This document shows, piece after piece, positions 1 to 5,691 of a stretch of 7,743 nt of DNA. The stretch lies in NCBI GenBank assembly GCA_002689195.1, contig NZFC01000008.1, forward strand, positions 86,003 through 93,745, written 5' to 3'. Made by a program: the position numbers and the translations under genes. How positions within the stretch are numbered: the first letter of the stretch is position 1; each line of letters opens with the position of its first letter. The notes beneath the pieces were generated by a model. The model ran no database searches. It had not been told where the DNA came from and saw only the letters and a program-made list of their open reading frames with translations. This stretch comes from Rhodobiaceae bacterium. GTDB lineage: Bacteria > Pseudomonadota > Alphaproteobacteria > RS24.

Positions 1-129
1 GGCATAAACGGCGCGGCGGCAAGGCTGGCCCAGCCCGATGATCTGGTCATCATTCTGGCTTACGCGCAAATAGATGAGGCGGCGGCGCGGGCACATAATC
101 CCGTGGTCTTTCTCGCCGAAAACGCTTAA
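1..129 (+). CDS. panD: Aspartate 1-decarboxylase, C-terminal end (5' truncated by window)
   Basis: Only the last 42 codons are in the window; the frame is open from base 1 and ends at TAA 127-129. The reading starts with Asn-Gly-Ala-Ala-Ala and continues into a hydrophobic strand (Asp-Leu-Val-Ile-Ile-Leu-Ala-Tyr), then a short acidic segment and a Pro-Val-Val-Phe end. This matches the C-terminal half of PanD, in which the NGAAA segment is near-invariant. PanD is a cytoplasmic pyruvoyl enzyme that makes beta-alanine from aspartate for pantothenate and CoA synthesis. The self-cleavage Gly-Ser site and the catalytic Tyr lie upstream and cannot be checked. The end is shorter than the E. coli protein, which carries about 20 further residues. 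A tRNA gene begins 12 nt after the stop, so the two may share a transcript. The identification rests on a short fragment but a distinctive motif. Confidence 0.82.
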   Translation, partial: GINGAAARLAQPDDLVIILAYAQIDEAAARAHNPVVFLAENA

Positions 130-141
130 AAAGCTTCTTGG

Positions 142-218
142 GGGCCTGTAGCTCAGTTGGTTAGAGCGAACCGCTCATAACGGTTTGGTCGCAGGTTCGA
201 GTCCTGCCGGGCCCACCA
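142..218 (+). tRNA. tRNA with CAT anticodon, probably tRNA-Ile2 (lysidine-modified)
   Basis: A complete 77-nt cloverleaf can be drawn. The acceptor stem is 142-148 with 208-214 (one T-G wobble). The D-stem is GCTC/GAGC at 151-154 and 164-167. The anticodon stem is AACCG/CGGTT at 169-173 and 181-185, with loop CTCATAA and anticodon CAT at 176-178. The T-stem is GCAGG/CCTGC at 191-195 and 203-207 with loop TTCGAGT. The discriminator is A215 and CCA is encoded at 216-218. It is not the initiator: position 1-72 is a G-C pair and the anticodon stem lacks the three G-C pairs. The loop CTCATAA and the variable region plus T-arm resemble the minor isoleucine tRNA, whose C34 is changed to lysidine by TilS to read AUA. 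Elongator tRNA-Met is the alternative. The convergent cobW-like frame overlaps 175-218 on the other strand. Confidence 0.93.
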
Positions 219-1125
219 TTTCCGCCATTTCCGCTTGCTTGAGGTCGCTTTCCAGCGCGCCGAGATCGCACACACCCCGCACGGCAATAAAAACCAGCTG
301 GGGCGTGGCAGGGGCCGCCGGTGTCAGCTTCCAGTCGCGCTCGACAAGCTGAAGCCGATGCGTGCCAATATGCCCCTTGGCACGCGCCAGCTTTCCGGCA
401 TAAGCGCCCAGCAGGTTTTCTAAAACCGCAATATCGAGCGGATATTCGGGCGAAACATAAATATGCTCAAAAACATCCCCCGCATTCACCATTTCGGGCA
501 GGGGGGTATGTCGGTTCGTCGTGGCACGCGATTGCGTGGCGCTTTGCGGCGGTGTCAGCAATAGGCGCGCAAAATCATCAATGCGGCCCGTGTCCATAAT
601 AGGGGCTTGCGTCAATGATGTGACCAGCGCGCGCGTGGCCGCGCCGTCATCGGGCGTCAGGTCGGTTTTGCTGAGCAGAACAAGGTCGGCTTGCGCCAAT
701 TGTCGCGTAACCAGCTTGCCGACAAATTTGTCATGGCGTTTTTGCGGCAGGGTAATGCTGTCGGCCACCACAAAAACGCCTGTGAGATGCAAGCCCTCAA
801 TGCCAGCACCGGCCAGCGCAAGGCGCGCAGGCTCTCCTGCGCCGCTGGCCTCGATCAGCACGGCATCGGGCGGGTGGGCGTCAGCCACCAGCATCATTAA
901 CTGGCTGGTCAGGTCTTCTTGCATCTGGCAGCACGCGCAGCCATTGGTCAGCGTGAGCGTGGTGCCGTCATGGTCGGCAATCAGTCCGGCGTCAATGTTC
1001 ACCTTGCCGAGATCATTGACAAGCACAGTCAGGCGGGCCCCGTGCGGCTCGCGCAATAGCCGGTTCACGAGGGTGGTTTTTCCAGCCCCTAAATAACCCC
1101 CTAAAATGGCGAGCGGAATATTCAT
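175..1125 (-). CDS. CobW/G3E-family metal-binding GTPase
   Basis: Predicted 316-residue cytoplasmic GTPase of the CobW/HypB/UreG (G3E) class. Walker A GYLGAGKT is at residues 10-17, the family CxCC metal motif (C63, C65, C66) follows Asn-Gly, EASGAGEPA is at 92-100, and SKTD at 152-155 stands for the guanine-specificity NKxD. The C-terminal part (about 220-298) fits a CobW_C domain ending near LVFIAV. Members insert or traffic zinc, cobalt or related metals; the client here is unknown. I chose the ATG at 1125-1123. A TTG at 1146 in frame would only add seven residues coded by the tandem repeat. There is no proper Shine-Dalgarno, and the start sits one base after the stop of the last repeat-encoded mini-cistron, so translation is probably coupled to the upstream amidohydrolase gene. 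The final 13 residues are encoded by the antisense of the tRNA, and the TGA lies in its anticodon loop. Confidence 0.85.
   Translation of the reverse strand: MNIPLAILGGYLGAGKTTLVNRLLREPHGARLTVLVNDLGKVNIDAGLIADHDGTTLTLTNGCACCQMQEDLTSQLMMLVADAHPPDAVLIEASGAGEPARLALAGAGIEGLHLTGVFVVADSITLPQKRHDKFVGKLVTRQLAQADLVLLSKTDLTPDDGAATRALVTSLTQAPIMDTGRIDDFARLLLTPPQSATQSRATTNRHTPLPEMVNAGDVFEHIYVSPEYPLDIAVLENLLGAYAGKLARAKGHIGTHRLQLVERDWKLTPAAPATPQLVFIAVRGVCDLGALESDLKQAEMAEMVGPAGLEPATKPL
217..234. repeat. 9-bp tandem duplication at the tRNA 3' end
   Basis: CATTTCCGC occurs twice head to tail, at 217-225 and 226-234. The first copy starts on the last two bases of the tRNA CCA end. On the minus strand the duplication encodes Ala-Glu-Met twice, just before the tRNA-derived tail of the CobW-like protein. 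It keeps the frame. Confidence 0.85.
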
Positions 1126-1203
1126 CTCAATCGTTTTCCATCTCAATCGTTTTCCATCTCAATCGTTTTCCATCTCAATCGTTTTCCATCTCAATCGTTT
1201 TCC
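1124..1203. repeat. Five perfect 16-bp tandem repeats at the amidohydrolase/cobW junction
   Basis: The plus-strand unit ATCTCAATCGTTTTCC occurs five times without mismatch or spacer: 1124-1139, 1140-1155, 1156-1171, 1172-1187 and 1188-1203. On the coding (minus) strand the unit is GGAAAACGATTGAGAT. The copy at 1188-1203 holds the end of the amidohydrolase gene (Glu-Asn-Asp-stop) and the copy at 1124-1139 leads into the cobW ATG. The ancestral junction can be read as TGA-G-ATG, so the array is best explained as a four-fold duplication of that stop/start junction. The unit is not a multiple of three. Confidence 0.97.
1127..1189 (-). other. Chain of four Met-Glu-Asn-Asp mini-cistrons
   Basis: Each repeat junction on the minus strand reads ATG GAA AAC GAT TGA followed by one G and the next ATG. 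The mini-ORFs occupy 1189-1175, 1173-1159, 1157-1143 and 1141-1127. The first starts one base after the amidohydrolase stop (1193-1191). The last ends one base before the cobW ATG (1125-1123). Stop-to-start spacing is always 1 nt and the frame changes by one at every step. The layout is seen directly in the sequence; its use as a termination-reinitiation relay is inference. Confidence 0.6.
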
Positions 1204-2834
1204 AATGGGGCCGGCACGCCGCCAAAAACCGTGCCCCATATTTTTATGTCGCGTAAATCTTCCGGCGACACCTCGAACGGGTCTCGCTCCAGCACGGTGA
1301 AATCAGCGCGCTTGCCGGGCTGCAATGTGCCCACTTCGTGTTCCAGCCCCAGCACATAGGCTGCGTCTATGGTGATGGCGCGCAAGGCCTGTTCGACGCT
1401 GACGCGCTCTTCGGGGCCGACCACATCACCGGCGACATTTTTGCGATTGACCGCCACCCATGCCGAGTTCAAGGGCTGGGCGGGTGCGATGGTGTAGTCC
1501 GAATGCAGCGCAAAGGCGATACCATGTCGGCTCAGTGTACCGGCGCGCGCCATGGTGTGTGCGCGTGCTGTGCCCAATGCTTCGCGGGCATATATGTCGC
1601 TTAATTCGTGCAGGTAATAAATATTCACCGAAGCCAGCGCCCCCAAATCTTTCATCCGCCGGATTTGTTCGGGCCGCGACAGCCCCAAATGCTCAATGGT
1701 GAAGCGGTGGTTCACGCGCGGTTTTTCAAATTGCAGTTTTTCCAAAACATCCAAGGCGAGTTCCAGCCCCAAATCACCAGTGCAATGCACATGTATTTTA
1801 TAGCCCGCATGCCAAAACAGGCGCGCGGCGGCTTCGAAATTTTCCGGCACCATCAGCCATTCACCGTCATGGCCGTCGAGATATCCAGGTTCGGCGACCA
1901 TCATTAATTGCGAGAAAAAAGCGCCATCGGTGAACAGTTTGACATGGTCGGAGAAAAACAGCCGCTCGGTGTTTAACTGCGGCAGGGTTTCAACAAATTT
2001 GCGCGTTTCGTCAAAATCGCCGGTCGGCGTCAGCGCCAGAATATTGGGCGTGTAATGCACGCGGAAGGGCGTGTCGGGTGCATCAAGGCTGGCACATGCG
2101 GCCTGCCACTCCATGTCGAAATTGAAAATGCCAATGCCCATATCACCGACAAGCGTGTGGCCGCCAAAATGCGCCACTTGTTTCAAGCGCGCCATGCCTA
2201 GTCCGAAATGTTCGGGCGACATTAAAACTGGATTAAGCGCCGCGATGGCAAGCCTCAAGCCGGTTTCGAAAAACTTGCCCGCGGGCAGATCAATTTGCGG
2301 GTGCGCGGCGATGGCGTCTGTCTGCAGATTAAAATGGGCAAGTGCGGCCGAATTCATAATGACTTCGTGGAACGAGCGATGCCAGACAATGACTGGTCGG
2401 TCAGGGCATATCGCATCAATATCGGGGCGGGTGATGTTGCCGTGCCAATCGCGGTGATAGCCCCATGTGAAAAATGGCGCGTCGTTCGGTTCGCTTGCAT
2501 AGGAGCCGAGGGCTTCCAGATAGGCTTCGCGCGAGCCGACAGCCGGCGAGGTGCCCCAAGGCAGTTTCCATTCTAGCGCCGTGATAAACTGCATGGGCAA
2601 AATCACCGATGCCATGCTGGGGTGCAAATGCGGGTCAATAAAGCCCGGCATGATGATTTTATCTTCGAAGGTCGTGTCGATTGTATGCGGATAACGCTCA
2701 AGCCATGGTTTCAGGCTTTCAAGCGTGCCGACTTCAAGAATGGTGCCGTCACGCACAGCGACCGCCTGTCCAACCGGCTGGCTGGGCTCCATCGTGCGAA
2801 TTTTGCGCGCTGTATAGACAATGAGATCGCTCAT
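1191..2834 (-). CDS. YtcJ-like metal-dependent amidohydrolase (Amidohydro_3 family)
   Basis: A complete 547-residue protein without a signal peptide, the usual length for the YtcJ/N-substituted formamide deformylase-like group. The N-terminal beta-sandwich strand (residues 1-60) is followed by PGFIDPHLH (63-71) with metal ligands H69 and H71. Further motifs are VKLFTDGA (298-305) with a lysine at the usual bridging position, HVHCTGD (348-354), IEH (380-382), HSDY (444-447) with the likely catalytic Asp446, and the closing GTLQPGKRADF (502-512). These enzymes hydrolyse amide or related C-N bonds with one or two divalent metals; the true substrate is rarely known and cannot be inferred here. 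The ATG at 2834-2832 has GGGG five bases upstream. The stop lies inside the first unit of the 16-bp repeat array, ahead of the CobW-like gene. A metal-delivery partnership between the two is plausible but unproven. Confidence 0.9.
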   Translation of the reverse strand: MSDLIVYTARKIRTMEPSQPVGQAVAVRDGTILEVGTLESLKPWLERYPHTIDTTFEDKIIMPGFIDPHLHPSMASVILPMQFITALEWKLPWGTSPAVGSREAYLEALGSYASEPNDAPFFTWGYHRDWHGNITRPDIDAICPDRPVIVWHRSFHEVIMNSAALAHFNLQTDAIAAHPQIDLPAGKFFETGLRLAIAALNPVLMSPEHFGLGMARLKQVAHFGGHTLVGDMGIGIFNFDMEWQAACASLDAPDTPFRVHYTPNILALTPTGDFDETRKFVETLPQLNTERLFFSDHVKLFTDGAFFSQLMMVAEPGYLDGHDGEWLMVPENFEAAARLFWHAGYKIHVHCTGDLGLELALDVLEKLQFEKPRVNHRFTIEHLGLSRPEQIRRMKDLGALASVNIYYLHELSDIYAREALGTARAHTMARAGTLSRHGIAFALHSDYTIAPAQPLNSAWVAVNRKNVAGDVVGPEERVSVEQALRAITIDAAYVLGLEHEVGTLQPGKRADFTVLERDPFEVSPEDLRDIKIWGTVFGGVPAPLEND

Positions 2835-2946
2835 AATTTCCCCGCCAAAACCTGCCCCGATATTGTCCCGGTGCTTTCCTGTTGCTTCATGGTAGCAAAA
2901 CAGGGCAAGCTTTTAGCGTTTAATTTAACTGGTGGGGGAGGGCAAA
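2835..2946. promoter_or_regulatory. Divergent intergenic region with an imperfect dyad
   Basis: These 112 bp separate the 5' ends of the amidohydrolase (-) and MAPEG (+) genes, so promoters for both should lie here. A dyad is visible at 2878-2904: CCTGTTGCT pairs with AGCAA-AACAGG, allowing two unpaired A residues, around a 7-nt loop. An AT-rich stretch at 2911-2930 (with TTTAAT at 2919-2924) could hold the rightward -10 box. I see no convincing paired -35/-10 boxes, so promoter positions are not assigned. Confidence 0.4.
2934..2942 (+). promoter_or_regulatory. Strong Shine-Dalgarno of the MAPEG gene
   Basis: GGGGGAGGG ends four bases before the ATG at 2947. It decides the start: the in-frame GTG at 2932 overlaps this site and has no ribosome binding site of its own. 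Confidence 0.75.
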
Positions 2947-3366
2947 ATGGAACCTACTGCTATTTTACAACCTGTTATCGTCTTGGGTCTGTGGACCGGG
3001 GTCATGATGCTTTGGATGTATGCTACGCGTATCCCGGCCGTCGGTAATGCCGATATTCCTGATGACCAAATGGGCCATCCGGTCGGTATGCAATTGCTGC
3101 CTTCAGAGGTGCGGCGCATTGCAGATAATTATAATCATCTGTTCGAACAACCGACCCTGTTTTACGCCGTTGCGATAACGATTGCGGTTCTGGGCCATGG
3201 TGATGCAACGGCTGTTACTTGCGCTTGGACATTTGTTATTTTGCGCGTTGTTCATTCGCTGGTGCAAAGTACGGTCAATGTGGTTTTGCTGCGTTTCAGC
3301 ATTTTCGTTCTGTCGTGGGTTGTCTTGCTCATCATGATGGTTCGTGAAGCATTGGTCATTTTCTAG
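2947..3366 (+). CDS. MAPEG-family integral membrane protein
   Basis: A 139-residue hydrophobic protein with about four membrane segments, near residues 8-27, 70-84, 88-112 and 116-136. The loop after the first helix carries RRIADNYNHLFEQP (56-69), which resembles the conserved Asn/Glu-Pro region of MAPEG proteins (the glutathione-S-transferase and eicosanoid-metabolism membrane family). RVVHSLVQSTVN (100-111) fits the third helix motif. Bacterial members are small inner-membrane proteins of mostly unknown substrate, some with glutathione-dependent activity. ATG 2947 is preceded by a strong ribosome binding site. The gene stands alone: it is divergent from the amidohydrolase, convergent with the YggT-like gene, and closed by a terminator 28 bases after the stop. 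The family assignment is good; the biochemical role is open. Confidence 0.85.
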   Translation: MEPTAILQPVIVLGLWTGVMMLWMYATRIPAVGNADIPDDQMGHPVGMQLLPSEVRRIADNYNHLFEQPTLFYAVAITIAVLGHGDATAVTCAWTFVILRVVHSLVQSTVNVVLLRFSIFVLSWVVLLIMMVREALVIF

Positions 3367-3393
3367 GCCGTTTGCAAAAGCGCTGATAATGAG

Positions 3394-3424
3394 ACGGCTG
3401 CCCCGTGGGGTGGCCGTTTTTTTT
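3394..3424 (+). terminator. Intrinsic terminator of the MAPEG gene
   Basis: The stem is ACGGC (3394-3398) with GCCGT (3413-3417), extended by two G-T wobbles and CCC/GGG around a CGTG tetraloop. It is followed directly by a run of eight T (3417-3424). The T-run touches the stop codon of the convergent YggT-like gene (3425-3423). Confidence 0.9.
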
Positions 3425-3770
3425 AGCGGTTAAAGATTGCGTAAATACCGGCGGCGACCTCGCCCTCCAGTGGGAAAGACAACATGCCCATCACCGAATA
3501 ACCCAGCAGATACGGCATGAGGTAAAAGCGCGCCAGATAGAAAAACCACGCCACATAAAGCGGCACTAGCGGCGGCAGCAGAAATTGCGGGGTGATGGGT
3601 TTCCAAAGCCGAATGAGCGGGTCGGTGAGTTTCACAAAAGCCTTCATAAAAAAGAAGTCTGAATTTTCCGGCTGAAACATGTTCATGGCGGTGCGCCCGA
3701 TCAATGTCCACATCACCACGCCGAGGCCGTAATCAATAATGATGACCCAAAGAGGAAATGCTTGCGCCAA
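3423..3770 (-). CDS. Small membrane protein, YggT-like
   Basis: A 115-residue protein with two or three membrane segments (about residues 6-26, 66-92 and perhaps 101-113). Between them is a basic, proline-rich stretch with LTDPLIRLWKPITPQ (48-62). This resembles the Asp-Pro...Pro signature of YggT-type proteins, which are membrane proteins of unclear function linked to osmotic tolerance and division. It has one such unit where classical YggT has two. The only start compatible with the upstream in-frame stop is TTG at 3770-3768, supported by AGGAG at 3783-3779 eight bases away. The gene follows the terminator of the symporter unit, so it needs its own promoter in the short gap or relies on readthrough. 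It converges on the MAPEG gene with 56 bp between the stops. Family assignment is by general resemblance only. Confidence 0.6.
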   Translation of the reverse strand: MAQAFPLWVIIIDYGLGVVMWTLIGRTAMNMFQPENSDFFFMKAFVKLTDPLIRLWKPITPQFLLPPLVPLYVAWFFYLARFYLMPYLLGYSVMGMLSFPLEGEVAAGIYAIFNR

Positions 3771-3778
3771 TGTGTTTG

Positions 3779-3783
3779 CTCCT
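3779..3783 (-). promoter_or_regulatory. Shine-Dalgarno deciding the TTG start of the YggT-like gene
   Basis: AGGAG on the minus strand lies eight bases before TTG 3770-3768. An in-frame TGA stands only a few codons upstream of that TTG. An ATG just upstream (in GATGAGG) is in another frame, so TTG is the best start. Confidence 0.65.
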
Positions 3784-3803
3784 CATCCTCTATTCTTATG
3801 CCG

Positions 3804-3838
3804 AAAAAAAAGACGGGTGGCGCGCAAAGCCCCACCCG
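3804..3838 (-). terminator. Intrinsic terminator of the symporter unit
   Basis: Reading the minus strand, CGGGTGG (3838-3832) pairs with CCACCCG (3820-3814) around an 11-nt loop. Then follow T, C and eight T (3811-3804). It lies 19 bases beyond the symporter stop codon (3859-3857), which fits its role as the end of the DUF4212-symporter transcript. Confidence 0.88.
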
Positions 3839-3856
3839 CCTCGTTTTTAAGATGGA

Positions 3857-5671
3857 TTAAGTTTCTTGTTCCAGAACGGTCGCCCCGCCGGGTATGCGAA
3901 TTTCATCAACCATCGCTTGTGTTTCGGCGTCGGGTTCTTCCGTGAGCAAGGAAACAACCACCATGGCGACCAGACTGACGGCCATGCCGACAATGCCGAA
4001 GCGCAAATGGTCAATCCCCAGCCATGGCTCCATGCCAGCAAAGCGCACCTGATAGAGATAGGCAGAGCCCGCAAGGAAGCCGAGCCCCATGCCAGCCACC
4101 GCGCCCTGACGGTTTGCCCGTTTCCACCAGACACCCAGGACCAGCGGAAAGAACAGGCCGGAACACGCGAAACTGAACGCCCACGCCACCGCGCCCAAAA
4201 TACTCGAAAGCTTGAGGCTGGCGACCAGTGCGCCACCGGCACCGATGACAATGAGCAGAATGCGCGCCACGATAAGGCGTGTGCGGGTATCGGCGTTTGG
4301 ATCAATGATTTTGTAATACAGATCATGCGACAGGGCATTGGCGATGGCGAGCAGCAGCCCGTCCGCCGTGGACATGGCCGCCGCCATGCCACCAGCCGCC
4401 ACCAGACCAGAGATGACATAAGGCAGACCGGCAATCTCCGGCGTTGCCAGCACGACGATATCGCCGCGTATGAAGAACTCGTTAATCTGCAGCAGTCCGT
4501 CGCCATTGCTGTCGGAAATGGCAAGGAAGCCGACATTGCCCCATTTCTGGATCCAGTCCAGCGTCTGCACTTCGGCAATTGATTTGCCGATAATGCCGGT
4601 TGCGAGGTTCGGGTCCATGATTTGCAGTTTGGTGAAGGTCGCCAAAGCCGGTGCCGTGAAATACAGCAGGAAGATGAAAAACAGCGACCACACAACCGAA
4701 CGGCGCGCCTCACGCACGGATGGTGTTGTGAAATAGCGCATCAAAATATGCGGCAGCGAGGCTGTGCCCGCCATCAACACCAGCACCAGCGTCACGAATT
4801 TCCAGCTTGCCATGGCCGAATCCGGTGCCGTGGCATGCGCGGTCGTCAGCGCCCGCATGCCAGCAAAGCTTTCTGTCGGCATTAAAGTGCCAACACCTTG
4901 CAAGGCTTCCAATTCGCCAATGCGCTCAACGGCGCCACCGTATGAAAATTGCGGGATGAGGCCAAAGCCCTGCACATTGGACATCCAGAACACAGGCACC
5001 AGATAGGCGATAATCAGCACGATATATTGGGCAACTTGGGTCCATGTCACAGCGCGCATACCACCCAGCATGGAACACAGCAAAATGCCGAGCAGACCGA
5101 ACCAGACGCCCATCTCAAACGGAATTTGCAGCGCGCGGGCCGCGATGGTGCCGGTGGCGTTAATCTGCGCCGTGACGTAAGTGAACGAGGCGACCACCAG
5201 CACGATGACGGCAAACAGGCGGGCCATATTGCCGCCATAGCGCGTGCCGATGAAATCGGGCACCGTGTAGCAGCCGAATTTTCGCAAATAAGGCGCAAGC
5301 AGGGAGTTGACCAGCACATAGCCGCCCGTCCAGCCGACGATGAAGGCGAGATAGCCATAGCCGCCAAAATACACACCGCCCGCCATGGCAACAAATGACG
5401 CGCCCGACATCCAGTCGGCAGCGGTTGCCATGCCATTATACAAGGCTGGCACTTCGCGTCCGGCGACGTAATAGGCGTCAACCTGCATGGTGCGCGACAG
5501 CCAGCCAATGCCAGCATAAATCGCAATGGTAAAGGCGACGAAGAGAATGCCCAGCGTATCCGCCGACACGCCCATTTGTTCCAGCACCGCCATAAGGCCG
5601 ATAAATACAACGAAGCCGCCCGTATAAAGGCCATAGACGCGCGGCAGATTGTCAATAAAACGTCCGTTCAT
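3857..5671 (-). CDS. Sodium:solute symporter large subunit (SSS family, VC_2705 type)
   Basis: A 604-residue polytopic inner-membrane transporter of the solute:sodium symporter family (LeuT fold), with roughly 13 hydrophobic segments spread over residues 13-575. Family marks are the early YYVAGREVPALYNGMATAAD (67-86) and WMSGASFVAMAGG (87-99), VPDFIGTRYGG (137-147), and AMSTADGLLLAIANALSHD (432-450) with S434/T435 at the usual sodium site. Its pairing with the DUF4212 gene places it in the two-subunit VC_2705 subfamily, related to acetate/carboxylate carriers such as ActP; the substrate cannot be read from sequence. Residues 387-398 (DSNGDGLLQINE) form a perfect EF-hand-type calcium loop between two membrane segments. 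ATG 5671 is preceded by AGGAG six bases away, and the small-subunit stop lies 20 bases upstream, so the two genes form an operon. A terminator follows. Confidence 0.93.
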   Translation of the reverse strand: MNGRFIDNLPRVYGLYTGGFVVFIGLMAVLEQMGVSADTLGILFVAFTIAIYAGIGWLSRTMQVDAYYVAGREVPALYNGMATAADWMSGASFVAMAGGVYFGGYGYLAFIVGWTGGYVLVNSLLAPYLRKFGCYTVPDFIGTRYGGNMARLFAVIVLVVASFTYVTAQINATGTIAARALQIPFEMGVWFGLLGILLCSMLGGMRAVTWTQVAQYIVLIIAYLVPVFWMSNVQGFGLIPQFSYGGAVERIGELEALQGVGTLMPTESFAGMRALTTAHATAPDSAMASWKFVTLVLVLMAGTASLPHILMRYFTTPSVREARRSVVWSLFFIFLLYFTAPALATFTKLQIMDPNLATGIIGKSIAEVQTLDWIQKWGNVGFLAISDSNGDGLLQINEFFIRGDIVVLATPEIAGLPYVISGLVAAGGMAAAMSTADGLLLAIANALSHDLYYKIIDPNADTRTRLIVARILLIVIGAGGALVASLKLSSILGAVAWAFSFACSGLFFPLVLGVWWKRANRQGAVAGMGLGFLAGSAYLYQVRFAGMEPWLGIDHLRFGIVGMAVSLVAMVVVSLLTEEPDAETQAMVDEIRIPGGATVLEQET

Positions 5672-5691
5672 GTCGATCTCCTATCCGGCCT

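Noticed and set aside
164..176. Terminator for cobW just after its stop
   Set aside because: The minus-strand hairpin GAGCG/CGCTC has no following T-run and is part of the tRNA.
142..218. Initiator tRNA-fMet
   Set aside because: Position 1-72 is paired and the anticodon stem lacks the three consecutive G-C pairs of initiators.
142..234. Integration site of a mobile element at the tRNA
   Set aside because: No integrase, no second copy of the tRNA 3' end and no foreign-looking genes; the 9-bp duplication is too short to count as att sites.
521..1096. 191-residue plus-strand ORF opposite cobW
   Set aside because: It is antisense to a protein with clear GTPase motifs, has no ribosome binding site and its composition is that of a high-GC shadow frame.
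1126..1146. TTG at 1146 as the cobW start
   Set aside because: The added residues are encoded by the tandem repeat itself, and ATG 1125 directly precedes the conserved first strand and Walker A.
1124..1203. Replication iterons or a CRISPR-like array
   Set aside because: There are no spacers, no Rep or Cas gene and no AT-rich origin nearby. The unit is fully explained by the flanking stop and start codons.
1106..1300. Plus-strand ORF spanning the 16-bp repeats
   Set aside because: Its repetitive peptide is a by-product of the array; it overlaps two real genes and lacks a credible start.
2932..2946. GTG at 2932 as the MAPEG start
   Set aside because: The codon overlaps the GGGGGAGGG ribosome binding site that serves ATG 2947.
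3866..4582. 238-residue plus-strand ORF opposite the symporter
   Set aside because: It is the mirror frame of a well-supported transporter, rich in His, Gln and Arg, with no family resemblance.
3847..4713. 288-residue minus-strand ORF within the symporter gene
   Set aside because: It is a shifted frame of the symporter with Arg/Trp/Cys/Ser-rich low-quality composition.
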